Notes: generated from the letters alone by a model not told the origin. A DNA stretch of 15,172 nucleotides from an uncultured Bacteroidota bacterium (GCA_946479615.1 CAMLGR010000115.1:1-15172), one strand, 5' to 3'; counted from the first letter of the stretch, positions 1 to 7,354 are shown. Translations and numbers: made by a program.

Positions 1-106
1 CCCTGATGGACAAGCCGTAAGGCGAACTTTAGCAAGTCCCCTTCATGTTATTATTGAAATTATTCCTGCAGATTATTTTCGAAAATGCCTATTCAGCGGG
101 GTCCGC
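1..106 (+). repeat. Direct repeat, copy 1 of the 106-bp segment
   Basis: This segment recurs at 582-688 with one single-T indel and three substitutions near its right end, so the higher-order period is 581-582 bp. It begins with CCCTGATGGACAAGCC, passes through an AT-rich stretch and ends in GCGGGGTCCGCTG. Its left part contains a diverged minus-strand repeat unit. The close match compared with the decayed 27-bp units suggests recent duplication or constraint on this segment. Confidence 0.9.
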
Positions 107-206
107 TGCGCGAGACCCCGCTGGGACAGTCCGCTGTCTGGGGACCCCGCTCGGGTGGTTCGCTTCTCGAAATCCTGCCGGAATTCACCCGGGTTCTGAT
201 GGGAAC
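92..206 (+). repeat. Plus-oriented repeat block, left
   Basis: About four degenerate units are readable on the plus strand, for example CTGGGACAGTCCGCTGT and GGGGACCCCGCTCGGGTGG. The units become harder to recognise toward the palindrome at 207-282. No open frame here looks like a protein. Confidence 0.6.
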
Positions 207-282
207 TTATTGGGACCTTGTTCGGGTTTTGTTCGGAGATAAAGCGCTCGGAACGCTTTATCTCCGAACAAGGTCCCAATAA
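207..282. repeat. Strong palindrome at the array polarity switch
   Basis: The right arm (254-282, 29 nt) is the exact reverse complement of the left arm (207-246), except that the left arm carries 11 extra bases (GTTTTGTTCGG) that partly repeat the preceding TTGTTCGG. The loop is 7 nt (247-253). The arms begin with TTATTGGGACCTTG, which contains the repeat-unit word GGGAC. Transcribed from either strand this would form a long hairpin with one internal bulge. It is not followed by a T-run, so it does not resemble an intrinsic terminator. Confidence 0.9.
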
Positions 283-299
283 GACCTATCGAAAAGACA

Positions 300-590
300 A
301 TCCAGACGCCCCGTTGAGCCTGGAAATCAGATCGCGGGTACGCGGGGTCTCGCAATGCGGGCCGTTCCAGGATGAACTTCGCGGAGCAACCGTATCAGTG
401 TCGCGCGCCACAGTCGTCCCAGTGGATTCCTGCGAAACTTACTGTCCCATCAAGGTCTTACGAAATGGACTGTTCCAATGGAAGTTTTGCGAAGCGGACC
501 GTCTCATCAAGGCCTTGCGAAATGGACTGTCTCAGTGGGTCTCGGACAGCGGACGGTCCCATCAGGGTCTCGCGCAGCGGACCCTGATGG
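300..590 (-). repeat. Minus-oriented repeat block
   Basis: Read on the minus strand, units start at about 560, 533, 505, 476, 448, 420, 396 and 368, giving steps of 27, 28, 29, 28, 28, 24 and 28 bp. Typical units contain GGGACCGTCCGCTGTCCGAG and GAGACAGTCCATTTCGCAAG, matching the plus-oriented blocks. The steps are not all multiples of three, which argues against a repetitive protein. Confidence 0.75.
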
Positions 591-688
591 ACAAGCCGTA
601 AGGCGAACTTTAGCAAGTCCCCTTCATGTTATTATTTGAAATTATTCCTGCAGATTATTTTCGAAAACACCTGTTCAGCGGGGTCCGC
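582..688 (+). repeat. Direct repeat, copy 2 of the 106-bp segment
   Basis: This is the second copy of the segment at 1-106. Here it joins a minus-oriented block on its left to a plus-oriented block on its right. The AT-rich core contains TTTG, then 17 bp, then TATTTTCG, which resembles a Bacteroidota promoter facing right but with a short spacer. Promoter activity is speculative. Confidence 0.9.
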
Positions 689-895
689 TGGGACAGTTGC
701 TTCGTGAGACTTCACCGGGACTGTCGCTGCATGAGGCACTGATACGATCCGCTGTCCGAGACCCCGCTGGGACAGCCTCAAGACCCCGCTGGGACGTTGC
801 GCGAAACCCTGCTGGACGGTCGCTGCACACAGTCCTACTGGGACAGTTGCTGCGCGAAGCTCTGTTGGGACAGTCGCTGTGTGAGATTCTGGAGA
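674..895 (+). repeat. Plus-oriented repeat block, right
   Basis: About eight degenerate units can be read, with starts near 690, 717, 741, 769, 791, 814, 840 and 867. The clearest adjacent pair starts at 840 and 867, 27 bp apart, and begins GGGACAGTTGCTGCGCGAAG and GGGACAGTCGCTGTGTGAG. The block ends about 40 bp short of the rplS terminator, so it lies downstream of rplS in an opposed orientation. Confidence 0.75.
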
Positions 896-934
896 TTCCT
901 GCAAAGAGGATCTGCTTCATGATATCCAGTCAAG

Positions 935-965
935 AAAAAAGGCTGTCCCTGGTGGAACAGCCTTT
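935..965 (-). terminator. Intrinsic terminator of rplS
   Basis: On the minus strand a stem AAAGGCTGT / ACAGCCTTT encloses an 11-nt loop and is followed by a run of T residues (complement of 935-940). It starts 23 nt after the rplS stop codon, as expected for the end of that transcript. Confidence 0.85.
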
Positions 966-988
966 CAAAATATAAGGTTGTTGATATC

Positions 989-1357
989 TTATTTCGCAGT
1001 TTCTGCAGTAAGCACTCTCTTTTCACGGATACGTGCACTCTTACCGCTACGTTTACGCTGATAGAACAGCTTGGCGCGGCGTACATTACCTGTCTTGTTC
1101 AATACGATAGAATCGATATTGGGAGAATAGCAGGGGAATACCCTTTCTACGCCGATACCATCAGAAATTTTACGAACAGTGAAACTGGCAGTAAAACCAG
1201 TACCCTGGCGCTTGATCACATCACCTTTGAAGGACTGGATCCTTTCCTTGTTTCCTTCAATGATCTTATAGTTAACGGTGATGTTATCTCCGGGCTTAAA
1301 AGCCGGTAACTCTTTCTTGCCGCTCAACTGCTCATGTACAAATGCTATGGCGTTCAT
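989..1357 (-). CDS. rplS: 50S ribosomal protein L19
   Basis: This encodes a 122-aa protein of the large ribosomal subunit, which lies near the contact with the small subunit. Family signatures are visible: FKPGDNITVNYKIIEGNKERIQSF near the N-terminus, then KGDVIKRQGTGFTASFTVRK, and the C-terminal block GVERVFPCYSPNIDSIVL with RRAKLFYQRKRSGKSARIRE. The start is placed at the ATG that gives MNAIAFVHEQL. An in-frame TTG 36 codons upstream would add a tail not seen in L19 and would include the promoter. A good Bacteroidota promoter lies just before this ATG and a terminator follows the stop, so the gene appears to be its own transcription unit. The basic C-terminal extension is common in this phylum. 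Confidence 0.97.
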   Translation of the reverse strand: MNAIAFVHEQLSGKKELPAFKPGDNITVNYKIIEGNKERIQSFKGDVIKRQGTGFTASFTVRKISDGIGVERVFPCYSPNIDSIVLNKTGNVRRAKLFYQRKRSGKSARIREKRVLTAETAK

Positions 1358-1377
1358 ATCTGTCTTTTTAAGGGAGG

Positions 1378-1409
1378 CAAAGGTAGGATTAGTGTGGTGA
1401 AATTCCAAA
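1378..1409 (-). promoter_or_regulatory. Bacteroidota-type promoter of rplS
   Basis: On the minus strand TTTG (1406-1409) is followed after exactly 20 bp by TACCTTTG (1378-1385). This matches the known -33 TTTG / -7 TAnnTTTG pattern. The -7 box ends 20 nt before the rplS ATG, so the leader is only about 13-16 nt. Confidence 0.75.
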
Positions 1410-1424
1410 TAAATCGGGGAGAGA

Positions 1425-1517
1425 GGTGATTGGGAATTTGATGATTTGGAAATTTGTTTAAGCAAAACAGCCTGCCCGGTAAATTTTCACATTACCCAAT
1501 CACCAAATTTTCAAATC
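1425..1517. repeat. Low-complexity intergenic repeat with swapped blocks
   Basis: Two words occur in inverted form on either side of a 38-bp centre. GGTGATTGGG (1425-1434) is complementary to 1495-1504, and GATTTGGAAATTTG (1443-1456) is complementary, with one mismatch, to 1504-1517. The blocks lie in the same order on both sides, so only one pair can form a stem at a time. There is no T-run suited to terminate rny. Confidence 0.65.
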
Positions 1518-1527
1518 CCTGCATTTC

Positions 1528-3093
1528 TTACCTCGCTACATTCACCGCTCTCTTCTCCCTGATTACCGTCACTTTGATCTGGCCCGGGAAGGTCATTTCG
1601 GTCTGGATCTTCTGAGCAATTTCGAAGGACAGTTTTTCAGAATCACCGTCGGTTACCTTATCAGCTTCCACGATCACGCGCAGCTCACGGCCGGCCTGTA
1701 TCGCATAGGCTTTTTCTACACCCGGATAGGTCATCGCCAGGTTTTCGAGGTCCTTGATCCGCTGTAAATATTGTTGCATGATCTCCCTGCGCGCACCCGG
1801 ACGGGCACCACTGATGGCATCACAGGCCTGTACGATCGGGGAGATGACATATTGCATTTCCATTTCATCATGGTGAGCGCCGATGGCATTGACTACCGCT
1901 GGATTTTCACCATATTTTTCCGCCAGTTTCGCCCCTAATAATGCATGGCTCAATTCACTTTCTTCATCAGGCACTTTGCCGATATCATGCAGCAAACCTG
2001 CCCTTTTAGCGAGCTTGGAATTAAGTCCCATTTCCGCCGCCATCGTAGCACAGAGATTGGCTGTTTCGCGGCTATGCATCAATAGGTTCTGACCATAGGA
2101 AGAACGGAAACGCATACGTCCCACCATTCTTACCAGTTCTTTATGCAGACCATGAATACCGAGTTCAATAACGGTTCTGTCACCGATTTCCATGACCTGT
2201 TCTTCGATCTGTTTACGTGTTTTTTCGACCACTTCTTCGATACGGGCCGGGTGAATACGGCCATCAGCTACCAGTCTTTGAAGACTTAAGCGCGCAATTT
2301 CCCGGCGAAGCGGATCAAAGCTGGAAAGAAGAATGGCTTCCGGGGTATCATCCACGATCAGATCAACACCGGTGGCTGCTTCGATGGCGCGGATATTACG
2401 TCCTTCACGGCCAATGATCTGGCCTTTTATTTCATCGCTTTCCAGGTTGAAAACCGTGATGGAATTTTCGATTGCCTGTTCAGCAGCGGTGCGCTGAATA
2501 GTCTGGATAATGATCTTGCGGGCTTCTTTATTCGCCTTTTGTTTGGCCTCGTCGATGATCTCCTGTTGCAAGGCAACAGCTTGTGTCTGCGCTTCGTTTT
2601 TCAGGCTTTCTATGAGCTGGGACCTGGCTTCATCGGCTGAAAGACCGGCGATCTTTTCGAGCCGGCGGATATGTTCTTCCTGGTGTTTCTCGAGCTCTGT
2701 TCGTTTGATATTGACCAGGTCTATTTGTTTGTTGAGATTTCCTTTTATGGCTTCATTTTCCTTGATTTGTTTATCAAGGTTGCCTTCTTTCTGATTGATC
2801 TGGAGTTCTTTTTGTTTGATACGTCCTTCAGTATCATTGATCTTGCGGTTGCGATCATTGGCCTCGCGGTCGTGTGCGGCTTTCATTTGTACAAACTTTT
2901 CCTTGGCATCCAGTTCTTTCTCTTTCCGGATGGTTTCGGCTCTTAATTCAGCTTCTTTAAGGATGGTTTGTGATTGGAGCTCAGCTTCTTCTATTCGTTT
3001 TTTTGTGTTGGCGGCAAAGATGAATTTACCCGCTATAATCCCCACGATCAGGGCAGCTACAGCGGAAATAATAGGTATAATATTCGGATCCAT
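1528..3093 (-). CDS. rny: Ribonuclease Y
   Basis: This encodes a 521-aa membrane-anchored endoribonuclease that starts decay and processing of many mRNAs. Segments in order: an N-terminal membrane helix (about 4-27), a long charged coiled coil (about 30-200), a KH RNA-binding domain with [19 protein letters not shown] (about 225-245), and an HD domain with H340, the HD pair in LLHDIGKV (369-370), HHD at 407-409 and D424. The C-terminus ends in the usual [18 protein letters not shown]. Length and all expected metal-binding residues fit the family (usually about 515-525 aa). The ATG start directly precedes the membrane helix. The gene lies downstream of zapA with 167 bp between them, and a candidate promoter lies in that gap. 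Confidence 0.98.
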   Translation of the reverse strand: MDPNIIPIISAVAALIVGIIAGKFIFAANTKKRIEEAELQSQTILKEAELRAETIRKEKELDAKEKFVQMKAAHDREANDRNRKINDTEGRIKQKELQINQKEGNLDKQIKENEAIKGNLNKQIDLVNIKRTELEKHQEEHIRRLEKIAGLSADEARSQLIESLKNEAQTQAVALQQEIIDEAKQKANKEARKIIIQTIQRTAAEQAIENSITVFNLESDEIKGQIIGREGRNIRAIEAATGVDLIVDDTPEAILLSSFDPLRREIARLSLQRLVADGRIHPARIEEVVEKTRKQIEEQVMEIGDRTVIELGIHGLHKELVRMVGRMRFRSSYGQNLLMHSRETANLCATMAAEMGLNSKLAKRAGLLHDIGKVPDEESELSHALLGAKLAEKYGENPAVVNAIGAHHDEMEMQYVISPIVQACDAISGARPGARREIMQQYLQRIKDLENLAMTYPGVEKAYAIQAGRELRVIVEADKVTDGDSEKLSFEIAQKIQTEMTFPGQIKVTVIREKRAVNVAR

Positions 3094-3156
3094 GAATCAG
3101 TTGTTTAATGTGTTCCGGAATGATATGGTTTGTTCTGCGAATCATATTGTTAGCAG

Positions 3157-3189
3157 ATCGCCGTTGAAAACCGGCAATGGGCGAAGATA
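3157..3189 (-). promoter_or_regulatory. Candidate rny promoter and 5' hairpin
   Basis: On the minus strand TATCTTCG (3182-3189) is a 7/8 match to the -7 consensus TAnnTTTG. The -33 region is poor. Immediately downstream, 3157-3178 can form a 7-bp stem, ATTGCCG / CGGCGAT with one G-U pair and an 8-nt loop, which would sit at the very 5' end of the transcript. The leader to the rny ATG would be about 85 nt. Confidence 0.5.
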
Positions 3190-3260
3190 CAAAAGGAAGC
3201 GGAAAATCAGTGGGCAGTTTGTGGTGCAGCCTGACTGGTAACTGCCGGCTGCATTACCCT

Positions 3261-3548
3261 TTACTGCAAATGCATATCCAGCAGCCGCTCGATGGCGGAT
3301 AATTTTTCCCCCAGAGCCGCCTGGTTGGTACCCGCGCCGGGTGACTGGGTTTGTTCGGTCGCCAGCCAGATCAGGACCATCGCGATATAGTCCTGCATAT
3401 CCTTACCGGCAAACTGCGTTTTGTATTCAATGACCTTGTCATTGATGGTCTTGACGGTCCGGCGTACTGTTTCTTCATCGGCCGGATCGATCTTGATCCG
3501 GTAGTTGCGGTCGCCAATGACCACGGTTGCTGCAATTAATTGATCCAT
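3261..3548 (-). CDS. zapA: Cell division protein ZapA
   Basis: This encodes a 95-aa cytoplasmic protein that binds FtsZ and helps bundle filaments at the division ring. The N-terminal domain shows the family pattern VVIGDRNYRIKIDPADEETVR (about 8-30), followed by NDKVIEYKTQFAGKDMQDYIAMVLIWLA, and then a C-terminal helix suited to dimer and tetramer formation (SAIERLLDMHL). The length is normal. The ATG at 3548 is preferred over an in-frame TTG three codons upstream. The position near rny and pheT agrees with a gene order I recall from other Bacteroidota, though here a plus-strand gene lies between zapA and the pheT group. Confidence 0.9.
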   Translation of the reverse strand: MDQLIAATVVIGDRNYRIKIDPADEETVRRTVKTINDKVIEYKTQFAGKDMQDYIAMVLIWLATEQTQSPGAGTNQAALGEKLSAIERLLDMHLQ

Positions 3549-3560
3549 AACTTGCAAGTT
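3549..3560. repeat. 12-bp perfect palindrome abutting the zapA start
   Basis: AACTTGCAAGTT is its own reverse complement and touches the zapA ATG. It could be an operator half-site pair or chance. No second copy was noticed nearby. Confidence 0.4.
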
Positions 3561-3674
3561 TCAGAAATTGTTCCTATTTTAACAATCCACTTTCTAATAA
3601 CCCCACATCCTTACTGGAATTCCAATCTCTCCGCTCCCCCCGAAGACACGGGTTTAACCTAAACTAATGCGTTT

Positions 3675-3947
3675 ATGTTTGCGAAAATCAAGCCATCAAT
3701 TTTTATTGATGCTCTTCAACTTGAATTAACAGCCCTCAAAGGCAGTCTTTTGAAAGGTGTGCTCAAAGACGATAAGGGTAGCGTCTGCAGCGTACTGGAA
3801 AAAAACATTTCAAAAGAAAAAGAAAACCTTACCTGGACCGGATTAAATGATCTCCCTTACGGGAAATACACGATCGAGTTATCACAGGATGAAGATGAAT
3901 TGAATAACAAATACGAGGTAAAAATGACGCTCGTAAAAAGAGTTTGA
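3675..3947 (+). CDS. Hypothetical small beta-rich protein
   Basis: This encodes a 90-aa protein that I cannot assign to a named family. It has no signal peptide or membrane segment and only one Cys (position 38). The pattern suggests a small beta sandwich: alternating hydrophobics, a turn, then LNDLPYGKYTIELSQ and a final strand ending KMTLVKRV. The second half resembles the 'L..G.Y...L...K.VK' ending of type IX secretion sorting domains. Without an export signal that likeness may only reflect a shared fold. The start is an ATG. The gene is convergent with the coiled-coil gene and divergent from zapA. Its stop codon touches the stop of the opposite gene. Being intact, in a housekeeping cluster and of normal composition, it is probably real. 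Confidence 0.7.
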   Translation: MFAKIKPSIFIDALQLELTALKGSLLKGVLKDDKGSVCSVLEKNISKEKENLTWTGLNDLPYGKYTIELSQDEDELNNKYEVKMTLVKRV

Positions 3948-4235
3948 TCAGGCTCCTAACATCGCAATACAACGATCAATTTCCTTTAAATAGGCATTGA
4001 TCCGTTTTTCAAATTGTTTTTTCTCCGCTTCATTCATTTCTCCGCTGCTTACTTTCAATATCTCCACCTGCTGTTTAAGCCTGTCTATATTTTCATGATG
4101 CTGTACTGATTGCTTTTTTGTACTGTCCAACTCTTCTTTCAGTAACTGGTTTTCTTTTTGCAAAGCCGATTGCTGTTTCAGCACCTGCTGCAATTTCTCC
4201 TGGATCCGTTTTAATTGTTCTTCACCCAAACTCAT
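3948..4235 (-). CDS. Small coiled-coil protein of unknown function
   Basis: This encodes a 95-aa soluble protein, nearly all of it predictable as coiled coil (about 5-70), rich in Gln, Lys and Glu with leucine heptads such as LKRIQEKLQQVLKQQSALQKE. A second helical part (EKKQFEKRINAYLKEIDRCIAML) closes the protein. There is no signal peptide. It begins 29 nt after the pheT stop on the same strand and is probably co-transcribed with it. A coiled-coil gene of this size between pheT and zapA is, as I recall, usual in Bacteroidota. That and the partner zapA suggest a role in division or cell envelope organisation, but this is inference from position only. Confidence 0.8.
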   Translation of the reverse strand: MSLGEEQLKRIQEKLQQVLKQQSALQKENQLLKEELDSTKKQSVQHHENIDRLKQQVEILKVSSGEMNEAEKKQFEKRINAYLKEIDRCIAMLGA

Positions 4236-4264
4236 GATACTGTTTTGAAGATTTCAAAATCCTT

Positions 4265-6691
4265 TTACTTTCTGATTTCTGCCTGCAAATCTTTTTCCAA
4301 AGTCGTCATGATGGTGTTCATCCAGCCATCAATTTCTTTATCGGTCAATGTTTTTTCTTCATCTAAAAACGTAAAGTTAACTGCAAATGATTTTTTACCG
4401 GGTCCCAGTTTCTCACTTTCAAATACATCGAAGAGTTTTACTTCCTGCAATTTGCTGAGTTTGATCCTGTGCACGATCCTTTCTATTTCTTCATACTGCA
4501 ATTGACGCGGCACGATCATCGCCAGGTCGCGCTGTACAGCCGGGAACCGTGGTATTTCATGAAAGGCCGGTTTATTGGCAGCCGCCAATGCAGATAATAC
4601 ATCCCAGTCAAGATCAGCAAAATAAACCGGCTGTTTGATATCAAACCGGGCCAGTGATTTTTTATCCACGGCTCCTGCCTGTACTATGATCTGCCCGTTT
4701 ATTTTTCCTGCCAGCCCGTTTTCAAATTTCGGATGCTGCACCAGTTCCAGTGTATCGGTTGACTGGCCCAGCAATTGTAAAATCCTTGCCATCACTCCTT
4801 TTAATACAAAGAAATCGGCAGCGGTTGCTTTATGGCGCCAGCTATCTTCCTGCCGGCGACCGGAAATGTACAGGCAAAGATGTTCCGGTTCCTTATACTT
4901 ACCACTTCCCTGTGTCTGATAGGTTTTGCCAAATTCAAAAAAGGAAAGATCGTTGTTGCGGCGGTTGAGATTATGAGCGATCACTTCCAATCCTGTTTCC
5001 AGCATCGAAGGGCGCATTATATTCAGTTCGGCACTAAGGCTATTGAGCATTTTTACCGAGGAAGCCAGTTCCTCTTCGCTGAAATAAGCTGAGTTGGTAA
5101 TGGAATTGGTCATGATCTCGTTGAATCCCAATCCGACCAGGTAGCCAGCTACTTTTTCGCGGTAGGTTTCCGTACCATAATTTTCTTCCACCGATGGCGT
5201 GATGGTGATCGCATCGGGGATTGTTACATTATCCAGCCCATCGATACGCAGAATTTCTTCTACGAGGTCGGCCGGTAAACTGATATCGGGTTTATGATAA
5301 GGAACAGCTACCCATAATTCATCGATACCTTCTTTGACTACTTCAAACCCCAGGCTTACCAGGATCTCCTTTACGCTATCGGGATGATAATTCTTTCCAC
5401 TGAGTTTTTTCAGGTAATGATATTTGATGCCGACATTCACTTTGGGTTTGGGATCGGGATAGATATCAACGATAGCAGAAGAGATCTCACCACCGGCAAT
5501 TTCTTTGATCAGCCCGGCCGCTCTTTTCAATACTGTTACTGTATTGGAGATATCCGTTCCTTTTTCAAAACGGCTGGCAGCGTCTGTGCGCAGGCCATGA
5601 CGGAAAGAGGTTTTACGGATCGTGATCGGATCGAAGTAAGCAGCTTCGAGAAAGATATTTTTAGTCGCAGCAGATACGCCGCTGTGTGATCCGCCAAATA
5701 CACCGGCGATACACATGCCTTCTTTTTCATTGCAGATCATCAGATCGTCGGCGCTTAACTTTCTTTCTTTTTCATCCAGTGTAGTAAAAGGACTTCCTTC
5801 GGGTAATTTTTTTACAATGATCTTATTGCCGGTTACAGCGCTTGCGTCATAGGCATGTAACGGCTGACCAGTTTCGTGCTGGATATAATTGGTGATGTCG
5901 ACAATATTATTGATCGGGCGTACGCCGATGGCTTTTAATTTTTGTTGCAGCCAGCGCGGTGATTCTGCAATTGTGAGATTAGAGATAGTCACACCGGAAA
6001 AACGGGGACAGGCATCCGTGTCTTCTATTTTGACGGATATATTCAGCGATGCATTATCTGTTTTGAAACTATTATTAACAGGTAGTTTGGGACGAATACC
6101 TTTTTTATCATGATGAGAAAGATAAGCGCATACATCACGGGCTACTCCCCAATGGCTCATGGCATCCATACGGTTGGGAGTTAAGCCGATCTCGTAGATC
6201 CAGTCTTCATAAGGCTGGAAATAATCGGCAGCCAGTGTGCCGGGTTTGGCAGCGGCTGGCAGTACGATGATACCTGCATGGGAAGTGCCCAACCCGATCT
6301 CATCTTCGGCGCAGATCATCCCATGACTTTCAACGCCACGGATCTTTGCCACTTTCATGGTCAGGGGATCGCCCTGAATGGGATAGATAGTGGTACCAAC
6401 CGGGGCAACAATTACTTTCTGCCCGGCTGCCACATTGGGTGCGCCGCAAACAATGGACAAAGGTTCGTCTTTACCGATATTTACTTTGGTCAGTGTCAGT
6501 TTATCGGCATTGGGATGTTTTTCAGTGCTGAGTACTTCACCGATCAGCAGTCCTTTGAGGCCGCCTTTGGCTTCTTCATACTGGTGAAGGCTTTCCACTT
6601 CCAGGCCGATGGAGGTCAGGATCCTGCTTAAGCGGTCTGGTTCTACAACTACGGGGAGATATTCACTCAGCCATTTATAAGAGATCGTCAT
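4265..6691 (-). CDS. pheT: Phenylalanine--tRNA ligase beta subunit
   Basis: This encodes an 808-aa beta chain of the alpha2-beta2 enzyme that charges tRNA-Phe. Domains in order: an N-terminal core, an EMAP-like tRNA-binding domain (about 45-150, with VCGAPNVAAGQKV), the B3/B4 editing domain (about 210-395, with TPNRMDAMSHWGVARD before it and RTDAASRFEKG near its end), B5 (about 420-490), a catalytic-like domain (about 505-700) and the C-terminal anticodon-binding FDX-ACB domain (about 715-807, with FPAVQRDLAMIVP). The length is typical (about 790-820). The start is the ATG giving MTISYKWLSEYLP. A TTG or other start further upstream would add 21 atypical residues and overlap the promoter. The alpha-chain gene pheS is not adjacent, as is normal in this phylum. 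Confidence 0.98.
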   Translation of the reverse strand: MTISYKWLSEYLPVVVEPDRLSRILTSIGLEVESLHQYEEAKGGLKGLLIGEVLSTEKHPNADKLTLTKVNIGKDEPLSIVCGAPNVAAGQKVIVAPVGTTIYPIQGDPLTMKVAKIRGVESHGMICAEDEIGLGTSHAGIIVLPAAAKPGTLAADYFQPYEDWIYEIGLTPNRMDAMSHWGVARDVCAYLSHHDKKGIRPKLPVNNSFKTDNASLNISVKIEDTDACPRFSGVTISNLTIAESPRWLQQKLKAIGVRPINNIVDITNYIQHETGQPLHAYDASAVTGNKIIVKKLPEGSPFTTLDEKERKLSADDLMICNEKEGMCIAGVFGGSHSGVSAATKNIFLEAAYFDPITIRKTSFRHGLRTDAASRFEKGTDISNTVTVLKRAAGLIKEIAGGEISSAIVDIYPDPKPKVNVGIKYHYLKKLSGKNYHPDSVKEILVSLGFEVVKEGIDELWVAVPYHKPDISLPADLVEEILRIDGLDNVTIPDAITITPSVEENYGTETYREKVAGYLVGLGFNEIMTNSITNSAYFSEEELASSVKMLNSLSAELNIMRPSMLETGLEVIAHNLNRRNNDLSFFEFGKTYQTQGSGKYKEPEHLCLYISGRRQEDSWRHKATAADFFVLKGVMARILQLLGQSTDTLELVQHPKFENGLAGKINGQIIVQAGAVDKKSLARFDIKQPVYFADLDWDVLSALAAANKPAFHEIPRFPAVQRDLAMIVPRQLQYEEIERIVHRIKLSKLQEVKLFDVFESEKLGPGKKSFAVNFTFLDEEKTLTDKEIDGWMNTIMTTLEKDLQAEIRK

Positions 6692-6717
6692 GTGTGCTTG
6701 GAGTTCTTTATTATCTG

Positions 6718-6725
6718 CGAAGATA
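6718..6725 (-). promoter_or_regulatory. Candidate -7 box of pheT
   Basis: TATCTTCG on the minus strand matches the -7 consensus at 7 of 8 positions and ends 26 nt before the pheT ATG. The same nonamer TATCTTCGC occurs before rny and pyrD. No good -33 box is visible. Confidence 0.5.
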
Positions 6726-7059
6726 AGGAAAGGGGAGAAGCGAGCAGGATACAACGGAATGCTGTTTGCAGGAAAATATTCAATATGGATTATACAAAAT
6801 CAGGGAATATGATATGTTCTGATAGTTGGTGCTACTGTTCGGAATTTCTTGAATCGCCATTTTCATTCAGAACAATCAATTGATGGGGGCGATAAAGGAA
6901 GCAGATTCAATTTGGCCGGTTGTGTTTTCATGTCCGAGAAAATAGTTGACTGCTACAGGTGCTCGGAAGAATACAAAACAGGAAAATTCGGATTGATAAA
7001 TAAAAAGACAAGGGTGTTTTAACGGTAATAGTAATGGAGCAGCCTGTACTAATATTATC

Positions 7060-7199
7060 CCTATGTGTGTTTTCCTATATGCCCTATATGCCCTATGTGC
7101 CTATGTGGTAAGAATTACGCAATGCTGTCATAATACTATAACTGACTGGCATAGATTCACCACATAGGCACATAGGGCATATAGGAAAACACACATAGG
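7060..7199. repeat. Long inverted repeat, hairpin family A, copy 1
   Basis: The left arm 7060-7109 and the right arm 7159-7199 are fully complementary over 41 bp, except for 9 extra bases in the left arm that duplicate CTATATGCC. The loop is 49 nt. Arms begin CCTATGTGTG and end TGTGCCTATGTGGT. The element shares its outer and inner words with the repeat at 10825-10926, including flanking TTATCC on the left and AAGA-TTACGC in the loop. It encodes no protein, so it is a non-coding element of the MITE or REP-hairpin kind, with unknown mover. Confidence 0.9.
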
Positions 7200-7354
7200 T
7201 GAACTATGATCAGGCTTTAGATATACTGTATCTTGTTTTCAGTTAAATAATGTCAGTAAAAAAATATCCCCCGGTGTGTTGATCTTTTTCCGGAATTATA
7301 ATATGTTTTCGGTAAATTTAAAAGAAGTGCTGGGAAGGATCTGGAAAAAGGAAA

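Larger units (their letters stand above)
1..895. repeat. Composite degenerate repeat region with polarity switches
   Basis: This stretch has no convincing gene. It is built from imperfect units of about 27 bp (22-29 bp) with the core GGGACAGTYGCTGCGCGA followed by roughly CCCCGCT. Units read on the plus strand at about 92-206 and 674-895, and on the minus strand at about 300-590. The plus-to-minus change falls on a palindrome at 207-282. The minus-to-plus change falls on an AT-rich segment at about 600-670, which is also present at about 20-88. The region continues past the left edge, since position 1 already lies inside a repeat. Open frames on both strands reflect the scarcity of stop codons in GC-rich repeats, and the irregular unit lengths break every frame between units. 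I do not recognise the family. It could be a structured RNA, a chromosomal protein-binding array or an inert repeat. Confidence 0.8.

Noticed and set aside
1..895. CRISPR array
   Set aside because: Units are degenerate and directly adjacent, without conserved repeats separated by unique spacers, and polarity switches within the array. No cas gene is in view.
45..975. Several open frames of 65-127 codons across the left-end array on both strands
   Set aside because: They overlap on both strands, follow the repeat composition, have no family features, and unit lengths of 22-29 bp break the frame from unit to unit.
1358..1465. N-terminal extension of rplS from a TTG start
   Set aside because: It would include the promoter and intergenic repeat, and L19 proteins begin near the MNAIAFVHEQL start.
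3094..3260. 6S RNA between zapA and rny
   Set aside because: A 6S RNA gene is linked to zapA in some bacteria, but this 167-bp gap shows only a 7-bp hairpin and a promoter box, not the long bubble-and-stem architecture.
6816..6967. Short dyads in the pheT-dnaB gap (GTTCTGA/TCAGAAC and TCCGAG/CTCGGA)
   Set aside because: Stems of 6-7 bp with loops of 23-44 nt are expected by chance in a gap of this size.
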